From Rattus norvegicus (taxonomy: Eukaryota > Chordata > Mammalia > Rodentia > Muridae): 64,000 bases of DNA. Position 1 is the stretch's first letter. Every line of letters starts with the position of its first letter. Shown here one piece after another: positions 40,401 through 52,970 of the stretch. The position numbers were made by a program, and so were the translations under genes. The notes below the pieces were generated by a model. That model did not search any database, was not told the DNA's origin, and worked only from the letters and a program-made list of their open reading frames with translations. The DNA lies in the NCBI RefSeq assembly GCF_036323735.1, contig NC_086036.1, positions 39,492,550 through 39,556,549 of the forward strand, given 5' to 3'.

Positions 40401-42550
40401 TAAATTAAAATAAAAAATAAAACTTACACAATGTACAATGAATGTATACCATCAAAAGGAAATATTATTGATAAAAAAAGAGAGGAATGGGTGTAAGAGT
40501 GACTGTTCAGTAACCCAGGAAGCAGGATTCGTCATTTAGTAAATGCCTTTCATCTAGACATTCTTTCACTGAGCATCTGTGATGTCTTAGATTTTAAGAT
40601 CATTGCAATGAAACTACCACACATCACAGAGGAGAGGTTGGCTACCTAATATTGTTCATGATACAGCATCCACAAGCAGATGTCTTTGCCTCACACAGCT
40701 TCTTTGCCTCAAATTGTCACCCACTATTTCCTGTAGTGAAGAAATTATAACAAGGTTGTAAAACTCCATACGGCTTAAGGCACAATTACAGAAGTTTGCA
40801 GATCTTTAATGGAGGAATCAGGGTGTCCTGCAGTGTGACAGAGCCCTTTCCTCCCCAAAGTAAGTGATAATTCAGGAGTGGGATTAGAGTCCAGGATATT
40901 GACCTACTATCAAAGCCAGCCAAAGTACAGTCTTCTGAGTAATTTGTCCTCCAAACAGAAGGATGAATCTAACCAATATTAGGTTTAAGTTTACCATACC
41001 ATACTGAGGGTGGATTTCATCATCCAAAACCATGTTAAGCATGCAAAGTCCTTCCATTAGAAACAATGTTGCAAAGACTGCTAAACCTTAATTAAGTGTA
41101 GCTGCTGAAATTGCATGATGTTGGACGTCTCCACTGCAAAGTTTGAATAAATTCTACATATAAAATATGAACTTTCATAGACAGCACAGTAGAAATTTAC
41201 ATATTTTGTTACAAATTCTACATGATATTCAGTCATCAGGATAGGCTTTACTTCCCATCCAACTAGTATTAATCTTGGCAATGTAAGTTAGAGAATCACA
41301 TTCTCCTTCTTTGCAGAAGTTGGAGAAGAGGAAGACAGTACCATCTTATAGCATTATTTTTTCATGACCGTTTTTGAAAATCAGTGCAATTTGAGGATTT
41401 GAGTTGATAAAAGCACAGCTAAATCTACTTGGTACATGAGGATAACACCACAAATTTGAAAGCAGGTAGTGATGTTTGAAACCAAGTCTGAAGATCTGAG
41501 TGCTATTTTCATGGCTCAAATGGTAGAAATAGAGTGTGCATCTCATAAGTTGTTCACAGGACTCCATGCATAATCAATTAATAAATATATGTAAATTATA
41601 AAAACAAATTAAATTTTATAAAATAAATGACTAAATCATTGTTTATACTCTCATACTTCAGGTAACTGGAAAAATAACATTTAGCATTACAAAATTAACT
41701 TATTCACGGAATTATTGACAAACCAGATGTGAACAGGTTCATAAATGAAGAAAACTAAAAAGGAAAATAAAACTCAAATGGCAATCAAAGAAAAATGACC
41801 TACACTGGGTGGTTTAGTGTGAGTCCTCAGAAGACATTGAAGGAAAGGTCACCTGGTATTGTCTTGTGTGGTTATCATCATTTGAAGGAATTTATTTAGA
41901 AAAATTAAGGTCTAAGAATTTCGATGCTGATAATATGCAGACTGGTGTTGTTCAATTCTCTATAAGTAAATAGCAATTAAATTAGGGTACTACGGAATAC
42001 CTGCAGTTGAATAAATAAGAAATAATAAGAATATGAGGTTTTAAAATACTTGCAAAATTAATTTAATTGAAAAATAAGAATAATTTTTCTGCATAGAGAT
42101 ATATCCCTATTGGAATACATATATTGTGAGAAAACCATTGCCGTAATCAGCAATTTGCTCGTTTCTTTTATTTTATTCACTTTTCTGTAGTGGTGTGTTT
42201 ATTTTCTCTATTCATAAGGAATATACGGGGGAACTAAGTTCAAATTCATAGGACCTTTAAAAAGGTTAAATAATGCAGTGCATACCTGTATATCCAGCAC
42301 TTTTTGATGAACAGGAAAAAATAGTGTTGGAACTTGTCTAGGAACCTGGCTGCCGATCATCACTGAAGAGAATAAACTGGACTGATAAAGAAGGACTTCT
42401 GTCAATTTATTTTGGCCTCCCTAGATAACTATGTAAGTGTGTAGTATATTCCCACTTTGACTACATTCACTGCCACCACCCTAAATAAGTGAATAAGTTA
42501 TACATGTAAAATGTAAGGACTGATGATTTAATAATTATTAATCAGAATAA
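40401..42550. other. AT-rich intergenic stretch, no gene recognised
   Basis: AT-rich sequence without recognisable mobile elements. Three antisense open frames of 60, 66 and 73 codons lie in sequence at 40,884-41,567. They are separated by stops, lack domain signatures known to me and have no splice or promoter context that I can defend. An old decayed retrocopy is possible but unsupported. Confidence 0.4.
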
Positions 42551-42551
42551 T

Positions 42552-42699
42552 GGGCTGGATAGATGGCTGAATGGTTAAGAACACTGTCTTCTCTTCTAGA
42601 AGTCCTGAGCTCAATTCCCAGCAACCACACGGTGTTTACCCAAAGCCAGATATAGTGAGATCTGGTGCCCTCTTCTGACCTACATGCAGGCAGAATATA
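42552..42699 (+). mobile_element. B2-like SINE
   Basis: Starts 'GGGCTGGATAGATGGCTGAA' (A-box region 'GGCTGAATGGTTAAGAAC'), has a B-box-like 'GAGCTCAATTCCC', then 'AGCAACCACACGGTG' and 'TCTGGTGCCCTCTTCTGACC', all in B2 order. The usual A-rich tail is replaced by a polypurine expansion that begins immediately after 'GCAGGCAGAATATAAG'. Confidence 0.88.
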
Positions 42700-42894
42700 A
42701 GAAGGGAAGGGGAGAGGAAGAGGGGAAGGAGGAGATGGAGAGATGGGGAGAGAGGGGGAGAGGGCAGGAGAAAGGGAGAAAGGGAGAGAGGAAGAGGGAA
42801 AGGGAGAGGGGGAGAGAGGGATAGAGGGAGAGATGAAGAGAGCAAGAGAGGGAGAGGAAGAGAGGGAGGGGTAGAGGAGGAGGAAGAGGAGGAG

Positions 42895-42947
<53 letters not shown>
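42700..42947. repeat. 250 bp polypurine tract ending in (GA)n
   Basis: GGGAGA/GGAAGA-like repeats, almost purely purine on the + strand, grading into uninterrupted GA dinucleotides at about 42,898-42,945. It abuts the B2 tail, so it probably expanded from it. Mirror-symmetric purine tracts of this kind can form triplex (H-DNA) structures. Long open frames on the minus strand (S/L/P-rich) are low-complexity artefacts. Confidence 0.95.
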
Positions 42948-42948
<1 letters not shown>

Positions 42949-44473
42949 AAGAATTTGTGCTAACATGCACCGTGTCTTGGTGCCCACCAGATTTTAAATG
43001 AGTATGCTTAGTACACTGTGAATCCCTCACCTGTGCAGTGATGAGCCCTGCCAATTCTAGGCTGTTAATGCTCTAAGTTCTGCAGTTTTAGCTAAAATCC
43101 TCATGACCTGGACAAGGAATTTATGGATTAAGACTTGGAAAATATATGTAGAAAACTGTTCAGAAAATGTTAACAGAAATACATATATAACAGAGTATAA
43201 ATGAATTTTTAGAATTTTACAGAAATTTACACTTTTAGAAATAGAATTATACAGTCCAATGATAGAAGAAAATGTAACAAAATACAAATATGTTACATTT
43301 ACTACATAAGATTTAGTAAGCATACACAATTTTAAGAAAAATGTCCAGTGTTAATTATAGAAACATATTTTAATGTCTCAAAAGAACTACTGATCATATT
43401 ATATTAAAATTTATGTTTGTTATGTTCTTTAACAGAGAACACACAAAAATCCTGTTCCTCAATCCCTTGTAAACAATAAATTGATCTTGGACTCCAGGTC
43501 GATGTCTGAGAGTGAGGACCCCACAAGTTTTCTCCAGTCACCAGAGGAGTGCTAGATGAGACATAACTATGTCTGGGGCTTAGATACATTGCATTTCGGT
43601 CAAAAACAAGCTTTGAAATAAAATGATAATTTTTTTCTGAATTTTTTTCATTAAAATTAGATTAGATAATAGAATGTTTCCATTTAACTGTAGAAAATGT
43701 AATTTTGGCTTCCTGTCCTAGACTAGGATGTTCATGAGTGCAGAGAATGCCTAAGTGAATTATGTTTCCTTGCAAGCTGCTACTCCAAAAATACAGCTTT
43801 GTTGAACAGACAATATGTTCCTCATAGGCCTTGCTCAGTGAAATGATACACTTGAAATTTGTGGCACCATGATAATCACGGCTCCCATCCCATTTATCCC
43901 AGATGTTCTCATCCATCAGGAAGTACACATGCCATTTCGAAAGAATCTTTTGTATACATTAAATATGTAACCTTTCCAATCAGAGGCCTGGGCACATATT
44001 ATGCATAAGTTCTGTGATTACATGAGTAAGGGAGAAAGGACATTTTCTATCTCAATATTCAGTTTCACCTCAACAACATTCTAACTTATCTAACTGCAAG
44101 TGTTTAGTATAAGCCTTCTTAATTTGTGCCCATTTTGGTTTGGTTTATACCAACAACTCATTAAGAAACAAGATGAAAAATACTTAAGAGTGCCTAGGAG
44201 AAAATTTTCTTCTTATCAGGAAAAAAAATGATCATTTCTCTCCAATATGCATGATAATAATTAGCCAGATTCTGTCATGAATGGAAATACTCAGCCACCA
44301 ACATAACATTTAAAAACTTTAAAAATAAAAACAAAAGACAAATCAAGCTGAATGGTACAACACATCACCACAAAACAAAACAGTATTTTAAAACTGTGAT
44401 TTGATATGACCTAGAATATTAGACCTTTCCAGTTATGGGCTTTTGGGTTGATCTTCAAAACTAATTAAAACAA
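42948..44473. other. AT-rich region with small antisense open frames
   Basis: No mobile element recognised. Antisense open frames at 43,057-43,329, 43,404-43,589 and 43,662-43,928 are 61-90 codons long. The last (88 aa) contains the run KWDGSRDYHGATNFKC and ends without clear domain completion. I do not recognise it. The region could contain decayed exon or LTR sequence, but nothing supports a functional gene. Confidence 0.4.
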
Positions 44474-44506
44474 TCACACACACACACAAACACACACACA
44501 CACACA

Positions 44507-44600
<94 letters not shown>
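44474..44600. repeat. (CA)n-(GA)n compound microsatellite
   Basis: CA dinucleotides with a few interruptions from 44,474 to about 44,548, followed without a break by GA dinucleotides to 44,600. The minus-strand open frame across it (44,474-44,920) is low complexity in its second half. Confidence 0.97.
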
Positions 44601-44604
<4 letters not shown>

Positions 44605-45825
44605 TTGGACTTTCCCTGAACCTGCCAGTCTTGTAGGATCCTCCTGAACTGTCAGTGTTTGTCCCCTGCTGAGCCTCCCTGATGCAAGTGAAAGCCTTTG
44701 ATCTCTTGAAGGAAAATCCTGGCCTTCCTGTTTGCCTGTAGGTCAACAACACCTGACTTCTAGAAATTTTGATCTCAGCATTATTTTCAGTTTCTGTTTC
44801 CCTGCTGAGAATGTAAACCCATTTCACCCTAGTGCTTCCACTCAGTAGTTGGGATATATATTCTGCAAACCCAGTAAAAGCTTTGCCATTCATTTTCTTA
44901 AAACATGAGTCTTGAAACATATTTCTTCTTAAATCTCACAGACCTGCGCCTTATTCTCAGTATCGTGACAATGCAGGTGTCATCATAAACTAACCAAACT
45001 TCACACCCAGATAGACGTGGAAACATACTCATATATAAACACAATCTAAAGCCAATACCCATGAAACACACATGATCACAAGCAAACACATTCAGATATT
45101 TTAATGAATGTTGTAAATTTGATGTGTGAAATATGAAATATTATTTTTACTCTCCTTCCTCTCTGGTGTTACTCTGTGCACTTTGTGAAACACTATTTTG
45201 TTGTATGAAAATTATAGCAGAGATTTCCTGGGCTAAGTATGGCTCATTACACCTGTGGAAAGTGACATAGAAGGACTGGGAGCTTAAGGCCACTCTAAAA
45301 CTGCCTAGATATATTCTATATTGAAAAGTAAAACAAATGAAAAAGAGAAGAACAAGACTCAATATGGACTAGAGAATTGGACTGGGAGAGGAAGGAAACG
45401 AAAATAGGGAAAAGAAAAGGAAAAAAAAATATTAGAATCCATCTAGGAAAGGATAAAGACATTTCTGTAATGAACTACCATGTTTCACGGCCTACAAGTG
45501 GTGAGCTCTGAGGTGAGTTACCAAGCTACTTCATCCCAGGATTCACTCTTTTTGTTGAGATGCCTTTTTTTCTCTTACTATTATATATCCTAATGATTCC
45601 TGGCTATGAAATCCAGAATATTGGGATGGTATTCTGCAGATCAACACATAGATTTACTCTCATATAGTAAAGTTCTGTAGAGATATTCGTATAGTGATTT
45701 TATAAAAATATAAGTTACACAAGTAATTTTGAGCCCTCTATAAAATGCAATTGGTGCTATATTGAAATTTGTGTGTCATTGGTTAATTGGTCTAGAATAA
45801 GAAAGCAAGCTTGGAAACCATTTTT
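44601..45825. other. Intergenic sequence, nothing recognised
   Basis: Mixed composition without LINE, SINE or LTR features visible to me. The non-repetitive N-terminal ~100 codons of an antisense frame at about 44,600-44,920 (starting MFQDSCFKKMNGKAF) show no domain that I can name. Confidence 0.4.
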
Positions 45826-46440
45826 TATAGGATTTTTTAAAATTATATTTCAAATGTTATCCCTTTTCCAATTTCCCCTCTGAAATACCCCTATCCTTTC
45901 CCCTCTCACCCTGCCTTTATGAGAGTGTCCCTACCATTTCCCTGCCCTAGCATTTGGCTACACTGGAGCTTTGAGCTTTCACAAGGCCAAAGCCACTACT
46001 CTTATTGTTGCCTGATTAGGTCATTCTCTGCTACATATATGACTGGAGTCATGGGTCCCTCCATGTGTACTCTTTGGTTGGTGGCTTAGTCTCTGAGAGC
46101 ACTGGATTGTCTGGTTTGTTCTTCTTATGGGGTTGAAAACCACTTCAGCTCCTTCAGTTCTTTTATGAACTCCTCCATTGGGGGAGTTTTCAGAAAAATG
46201 GTTGGTTGAAAACAACAGACTCTGTAGTTCTCAGGCTCTGGAAGATTCTCTTGAGAGGAGACAGCTATGTCCGGCTCCGATCAGCATGAATTTCTTTGAA
46301 TCAAAAATGTTGTCTGGGTTTGATGACCGTATAAAGAGGGATCCCTTGGTGGGGCCTTCTCTGGATTACCTTTCCCTCAGGCTCTGTTCCACTCTTTATC
46401 TCTGTATTTCTTCCTGGGAATATTTATTCTCTCTCTCTCT
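45826..46440 (-). mobile_element. Old LINE-1, 3' UTR part (interrupted element, first piece)
   Basis: Antisense L1 3' UTR of an older subfamily: 'ATTATATTTCAAATGTTATC' near the 3' end and 'GGTTTGATGACCGTATAAAG' further in. It stops at 'GGGAATATTTATTCTCTCTC' where a younger L1 begins. The missing continuation ('TTTGTTCTCTTTCTAAGAAG') resumes at about 50,542. Confidence 0.85.
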
Positions 46441-49400
46441 CTTTTTTATTAACTTGAGTATTTCTTCTATACATTTTGAGTGTTATTCCCTTTCCCGGTT
46501 TCCGGGCAAACATCCCCCTTCCCCCTCCCCTTCCTTATTGGTGTTCCCCTCCTCATCCTCCCACCCTTGCTGCCCTCCCCCCAACAATCTAGTTCACTAG
46601 GGGTTCAGTCTTAGCAGGACCCAGGGCTTCCCCTTCCACTGGTGCTCTTACTAGGATATTCATTGCTACCTATGAGGTCAGAGTCCAGGGTCTGTCCCTG
46701 TATAGTCTTTAGGTAGTGGCTTAGACCCTGGAAGCTCTGGTTGCTTGGCATTGTTGTACATATGGGGTCTCGAGCCCCTTCAAGCTCTTCTAGTTCTTTC
46801 TCTGATTCCTTCAACAGGGGTCCTATTCTCAGTTTAGTGATTTGCTGCTGGCAGACGCCTCTGTGTTTGCTGTATTCTGGGTGTGTCTCTCGGGAGAGAT
46901 CTACATCCGGCTCCTGTCAGCCTGCACTTCTTTGCTTCATCCATCTTGTCTAATTGGATGGCTGTATATGCATGGGCCACATGTGGGGCAGGCTCTGAAT
47001 GGGTGCTCCTTCTGTGTCTGTTTTAATCTTTGCCTCTCTATTCCCTGCCAAGGGTATTATTGTTCCCCTTTTAAAGAAGGAGTGAAGCATTCACATTTTG
47101 ATCATCCGTCTTGAGTTTCATTTGTTCTAGGCATCTAGGGTAATTCAAGCATTTGGGCTAATAGCCACTTATCAATGAGTGCATACCAGGTGTGTTTTTC
47201 TGTGATTGGGTTACCTCACTCAGGATGATATTTTCCAGATCCAACCATTTGCCTACGAATTTCATAAAGTCATTGTTTTTGATAGCTGAGTAATATTCCA
47301 TTGTGTAGATGGACCACATTCTCTGTATCCATTCCTCTGTTGAAGGGCATCTGGGTTGTGTCCAGCTTCTGGCTATTATAAATAAGGCTGTGATGAACAT
47401 AGTGGAGCACATGACATTTTTATATGTTGGGGCTTCTTTGGGTATATGCCCAAGAGAGGTATAGCTGGATCCTCAGGCAGTTCAATGTCCAATTTTCTGA
47501 GGAACCTCCAGACTGATTTCCAGAATGGTTGTACCAGTCTGCAATCCCACCAACAATGGAGGAGTATTCCTCTTTCTCCGCATCCTCGCCAGCATCTGCT
47601 GTCACCTGAGTTTTTGATCTTAGCCATTCTCACTGGTGTGAGGTGAAATCTCAGGGTTGTTTTGATTTGCATTTCACTTATGACTAAAGATGTTGAACAT
47701 TTCTTTAGGTGTTTCTCAGCCATTCGGCATTCCTCAGCTGTGAATTCTTTGTTTAGCTCTGAACCCCATTTTTTAATAGGGTTATTTGTCTCCCTGCGGT
47801 CTAACTTCTTGAGTTCTTTGTACATTTTGGATATAAGGCCTCTATCTGTTGTAGGATTGGTAAAGATCTTTTCCCAATCTGTTGGTTGCCGTTTTGTCCT
47901 AACCACAGTGTCCTTTGCCTTACAGAAGCTTTGCAGTTTTATGAGATCACATTTGTCGATTCTTGATCTTAGAGCATAAGCCATTGATGTTTTTTTCAGG
48001 AAATTTTTTCCTGTGCCCATGTGTTCCAGATGCTTCCCTAGTTTTTCTTCTATTAGTTTGAGTGTATCTGGTTTGATGTGGAGGTCCTTGATCCACTTAG
48101 ACTTAAGCTTTGTACAGGGTGATAAGCATGGATCGATCTGCATTTTTCTGCATGTTGACATCCAGTTGAACCAGCACCAGTTGCTGAAAATGCTGTCTTT
48201 TTTCCATTTGATGGTTTTGGCTCCTTTTTCAAAAATCAAGTACCCATAGGTGTGTGGGTTCATTTCTGGATCTTCAATTCTGTTCCATTGGTCTATCTGT
48301 CTGTCTCTGTACCAATACCATGCAGTTTTAAATCACTATTGCTCTGTAATACTGCTTGAGTTCAGGGATAGTGATTCCCCCTGACGTCCTTTTATTGTTG
48401 AGGATAGTTTTAGCTATCCTGGGTTTTTTGTTATTCCAGATGAATTTGCAAATTGTTCTGTCTAACTCTTTGAAGAATTAGATTGGTATTTTGGTGGGGA
48501 TTGCATTGAATCTAAATGTAGATCGCGTTTGGTAAAATGGCCATTTTTACTATATTAATCCTGCCAATCCATGAGCATGGGAGATCTTTCCATCTTCTGA
48601 GGACTTCTTCAATTTCTTTCTTCAGAGTCTTGAAGTTCTTATTGTACAAATCTTTTACTTGCTTGGTTAAAGTCACACCGAGGTACTTTATATTATTTGG
48701 GTCTATTATGAAGGGTGTCGTTTCCCTAATTTCTTTCTTGGCTTGTTTCTCTTTTGTGTAGAGGAAGGCTACTAATTTATTTGAGTTAATTTTATACCCA
48801 GCCACTTTGCTGAAGTTGTTTATCAGCTTTAGTAGTTCTCTGGTGGAACTTTTGGGATCACTTAAATATACTATCATATCGTCTGCAAATAGTGATATTT
48901 TGACTTCTTCTTTTCCGATCTGTATCCCCTTGACCTCCTTTTGTTGTCTGATTGCTCTGGCTAGAACTTCAAGAACTATATTGAATAAGTAGGGAGAGAG
49001 TGGGCAGCCTTGTCTAGTCCCTGATTTTAGTGGGATTGCTTCAAGTTTCTCTCCATTTAGTTTAATGTTAGCAACTGGTTTGCTGTATATGGCTTTTACT
49101 ATGTTTAGGTATGGGCCTTGAATTCCTATTCTTTCCCTGACTTTTATCATGAAGGGGTGTTGAATTTTGTCAAATGCTTTCTCAGCATCTAATGAAATGA
49201 TCATGTGGTTTTGTTCTTTCATTTTGTTTATATAATGGATCACGTTGATGGTTTTCCGTGTATTAAACCATCCCTGCATGCCTGGGATGAAGTCTACTTG
49301 ATCATGGTGGATGATTGTTTTGATGTGTTTTTGGATTCGGTTTGCCAGAATTTTATTGAGTATTTTTGTGTCGATATTCATAAGGGAAATTCGTCTGAAG

Positions 49401-50541
49401 TTCTCTTTCTTTGTTGGCTCTTTGTGTGGTTTAGGTTTGAGAGTAATTGTGGCTTCATAGAAGGAATTCGGTAGAGCTCCACGTGTTTCAGTTTTGTAGA
49501 ATACTTTGGATAATATTGGTATGAGGTGTTCTATGAAGGTCTGATAGAATTCTGCACTAAACCCGTCTGGACCTGGGCTCTTTTTGGTTGGGAGACCTTT
49601 AATGACTGTTTCTATTTCCTTAGGTTTATCTGGTTTATCTGGTCCTAATTTAACTTTAGTACTTGGTATCTGTCTAGGAAATTGTCCATTTCATGCAGAT
49701 TTTCAAGTTTTGTTGAATATAGGCTTTTATAGTAAGATCTGATGATTTTTTGAATTTCCTCTGAATCTGTAGTTATGTCTCCCTTTTCATTTCTGATTTT
49801 GTTAATTTGGATACACTCTCTGTGTCCTCTTGTTAGTCTGGCTAAGGGTTTATCTATATTGTTGATTTTCTCAAAGAACCAACTTTTGGTTCTGTTGATT
49901 CTTTGTATGGTCCTTTTTATTTCTACTTGGTTGATTTCAGCTCTGAGTTTGATTATTTCCTGCCTTCTACTCCTCCTGGGTGTATTTGCTTCTTTTTGTT
50001 CTAGAGCTTTTAGGTGTGCTGTCAAGCTGCTGACATATGCTCTTTCCTGTTTCTTTCTGCAGGCACTCAGCGCTATGAGTTTTCCTCTTAGCACAGCTTT
50101 CATTGTGTCCCATAAGTTTGGGTATGTTGTACCTTCATTTTCATTAAATTCTAAAAAGTCTTTAATTTCTTTCTTTATTTTTTCCTTGACCAGGTTATCA
50201 TTGAGTAGAGCATTGTTCAATTTCCACGTATATGTGGGCATTCTTCCCACACTGTTATTGAAGACCAGTTTTAGGCCGTGGTGGTCCGATAGCACGCATG
50301 GGATTATTTCTATCTTTCTGTACCTGTTGAGGCCCGTTTTTTGACCAATTATATGGTCAATTTTGGAGAAAGTACCATGAGGAGCTGAGAAGAAGGTATA
50401 TCCTTTTGCTTTAAGGCAGAATGTTCTATAAATATCTGTTAAGTCCATTTGGCTCATGACTTCTCTTAGTCTGTCTACGTCTCTGTTTAATTTCTGTTTC
50501 CATGATCTATCCCTTGACGAGAGTGGGGTGTTGAAGTCTCC
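46441..50541 (-). mobile_element. Younger rat LINE-1 nested in the older one, 5'-truncated
   Basis: Its + strand 3' end reads 'TTTTTTATTAACTTGAGTAT', then 'CCCTTTCCCGGTTTCCGGGC', the same young L1 subfamily as at 29,880 and 54,389. It covers the 3' UTR and about 3.4 kb of ORF2. It breaks off at about 50,541, in ORF2 just inside the endonuclease domain ('GAGTGGGGTGTTGAAGTCTC'). The bases flanking both ends, TTTATTCTCTCTCT and TTTGTTCTCTTTCT, are similar and may be an imperfect target-site duplication. Confidence 0.93.
47158..50541 (-). pseudogene. LINE-1 ORF2 pseudogene (endonuclease C-part, RT, Cys-rich end)
   Basis: Encodes most of L1 ORF2, the protein that nicks target DNA and reverse-transcribes L1 RNA. 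In reading order: endonuclease C-terminal part with HIIGQKTG and the catalytic SDHHGL motif (50,457-49,645), RT palm with SLDAEKAFDKIQHPF and the FADDMIVYL active site (49,381-48,512), thumb and C-terminal region, and the CWRGCGERGILLHCWWDC motif (48,263-47,376), ending ...ISGY at 47,158. About the first 150 codons are lost by 5' truncation. Frame breaks near 49,500-49,640, 48,264-48,511 and 47,376-47,412 make it non-functional. The RT FADD core is intact as sequence. Confidence 0.93.
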
Positions 50542-50647
50542 TTTGTTCTCTTTCTAAGAAGGACTGAAGCATCTACTCTTTGGTCTTCCAACAGCTTGAG
50601 CTTCATGTGGGCCGTGTATTTTATCTTGGATAATCTGAACTCTGGGA

Positions 50648-52970
50648 CTAATATCCATTTATCAGAGAGTGCATGCCATGTGTGTTCTTTTGATATTGAA
50701 TTACCTTACTCAGGATATTTTCTAGTTCTATCCATTTTCCTAAGAATTTCAGCAAGTCACTGTTTTCATTAGCTGGGTAGTAATCCATTGTGTAAATGTA
50801 AAACATGTTCCTATGCATTCCTCTGCTGAAGGACATATGGATTTTTTTCCAGCCTCTGATTGTAATAAATAAGGCTGCTATAATCATAATGGAGCATGTG
50901 TTTATGTTATATTTTATAGCATCTTTTATTGGGTATATGCCCAGAAGTGGTAAAGTAGGATTCTCATCTCCATTTTCAAATAAATCCCCAGACTGATCTG
51001 CAGAGTGGTTTGTTCCAGCTTGCAATCCCACCAATAAATGGAATCATCTTATTTCTCCACATCCTTGTCAGCATCCGTTGTATTCTTGAGTTTTTGATCT
51101 TAGCCATACTGACTGTAGTGAGGAGAAATCTCCGGGTTGTTTTGATTTTCATTTTCTTGATGACTAAAGATGTTAAACATTTCTTCAGTTTATTCTTGGT
51201 CATTCAATGTTCTGAATCTCAGAATTCTTCGTTTAGCTTTTTTGCCCACTTTCTCTTAATAGGGCAACTCTTTCTCTTATGACTCTCTGGCAACTAACGT
51301 CTTGAGTTCTTCCTATATATTGGATTATAGTCTCAGTCAGATATAGGATAGGTACAGATCTTTTCCCAATCTGTCAGTTGACATTTTGTCCTATTAACAG
51401 TGTCCTTTTGCCTTACACAAGCCTTGTAATTTTATGAGGTCCCATATAGAGATTCTTGATTTTAGAGCATATAACAATGGTGTTCTCTTCAAGAAATTTT
51501 CTGCTGAGTCGGTGTGTTCCAGGCTCTTCCCCACTTTTTCTTCTATTAGTTTCAGTGTATCAGGCTTTATGTGGAGGTCCTTCATCCACTTGGACTTGAG
51601 TTTCATACAAGGTCCTAAGAATGGATTGACTTGCACTCTTCTACATGCTGACTGCCAATTCAACCAAGGACAATTGCAAAAAATGCTCCTTATCCACTGG
51701 ATGCTTTTAGCTACTTTCTTAAAGATTAAGTGACCAGAGATGTGTGGGAATATTTCTAGGTCTTCAGTTGTATTCAACTGATCTACAGGCCTGTCTCTGT
51801 ACCAATATCATAGAGTTCTTATCACAGTTAATCAGTAGTACAGCTTGAGGTTGGGGATGTTAATTACCCCAGCAGTTCTTTTATTGTTGATTATAGTTTT
51901 CTGCTCTCCTTTGTTTATTTTTGTTATTGCCAGTGAATTTACAAATTGGTCTTCTAATTCTGTGAAAAAATGAGTTGGAATTTTGATGGGGATTGCATTG
52001 AATCTGTAGATTGGTTTTGGCAAAATGGCTATTTTTACTACATTATTCATGCCAATCCATCAATATGGGAGGTCTTTACATCTTCTGAGGTATTTTTCAT
52101 TTTTTTCTTCAGTGACTTGAAGTTCTTGTTATACAATTTTTCAATTGCTTGGTTTGAGTCACACAAAGGTATTTTATATTATTTTTGACTATTTCGACGT
52201 ATGTTATTTCCTTAAATTTCTTCTCAGTGTTTATCCTTTGAATAGAGGAAAGTTAATGACTTGTTTGAGTTAATTTTATATCCAGTCACTATGCAGAAAT
52301 TGTTTATCAGCTGGTGGAGTTATCTGGTGGAATTTTGGGGGTCACTTAAATATACCATCATATCATCTGCCAATAATAATATTTTGAATTCTTCCTTTCT
52401 AATTTGTATCACTTGACGTTTTTGTTGCTGTGTTTTTTTTTTGTTTGTTTTGTTTTGTTTGGTTTTTTTTTGTTGTTGTTATTGTTGTTGTTGTAGTGTT
52501 GCTTAAATTCTCCAGCTAGGATTTCAATTACTATATTGGATATGTAGTGAGATAGTGGACAGTCTTGTCTAGTCCCTGCTTTTAGTGGGATTGCTTCAAG
52601 TTTCACTCTATTAAGTTTGATGCTGGTTACTGATTTGCTGTATATTGCTTTTACTATGTTTAGATGTTGACCTTGAATTCCTGATCTTTCCAGGACTTTT
52701 ATGATGTAGAGTTGTTGAATTTTGTCAAAAGCTTTCTCAGCATCTAATGATATGATCATGTGGTTTTTATCTTTCAGTTTGTTTATATAGTAATTTATGT
52801 CCGTGGATTTCTGTACATTGAACTATTCTTTCATTCCTGTTATGAAGCCTATTTGATCATGACGGATGAACTTTTTGAGGTGTTCTTGCATTCGGTTGGC
52901 AAGATTTTATTGAGTATTTTTGAAATGATGTTCATAAGGGAGAATGGTCTGAAGTTCTCTCTCTTTGTTT
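50648..52970 (-). pseudogene. Decayed ORF2 of the old LINE-1
   Basis: Reads as scattered 70-130 codon pieces separated by stops and frame shifts. The order RT palm, thumb, C-terminal domain is preserved from right to left. The palm fragment retains LDAEKAFDKIQ and LEAIPLKAGTRQDCPLS, but the FADD region at about 52,360 is interrupted by a T/TTG-rich simple repeat expansion at 52,431-52,497. No functional product is expected. Confidence 0.85.
52431..52497. repeat. (TTTG)n/(TTG)n simple repeat inside old ORF2
   Basis: Runs of T interspersed with G, then TTG triplets ('TTGTTGTTGTTG' with one ATT interruption), where related L1 sequence has ordinary coding sequence. It produces an N/K-rich tail in the antisense frame. 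Confidence 0.9.

Noticed and set aside
42538..43054. Minus-strand frames of 124-149 codons rich in S, L and P
   Set aside because: Translation of the polypurine/(GA)n tract; low-complexity artefact.
43662..43928. TEAD-like or C-type lectin-like identity for the 88-codon antisense frame
   Set aside because: Only short local resemblances (for example CSTK, WDGS); not enough to name a family.
48537..50344. + strand frames up to 189 codons opposite L1 ORF2
   Set aside because: Shadows of the ORF2 coding strand; hydrophobic composition is typical of antisense L1.
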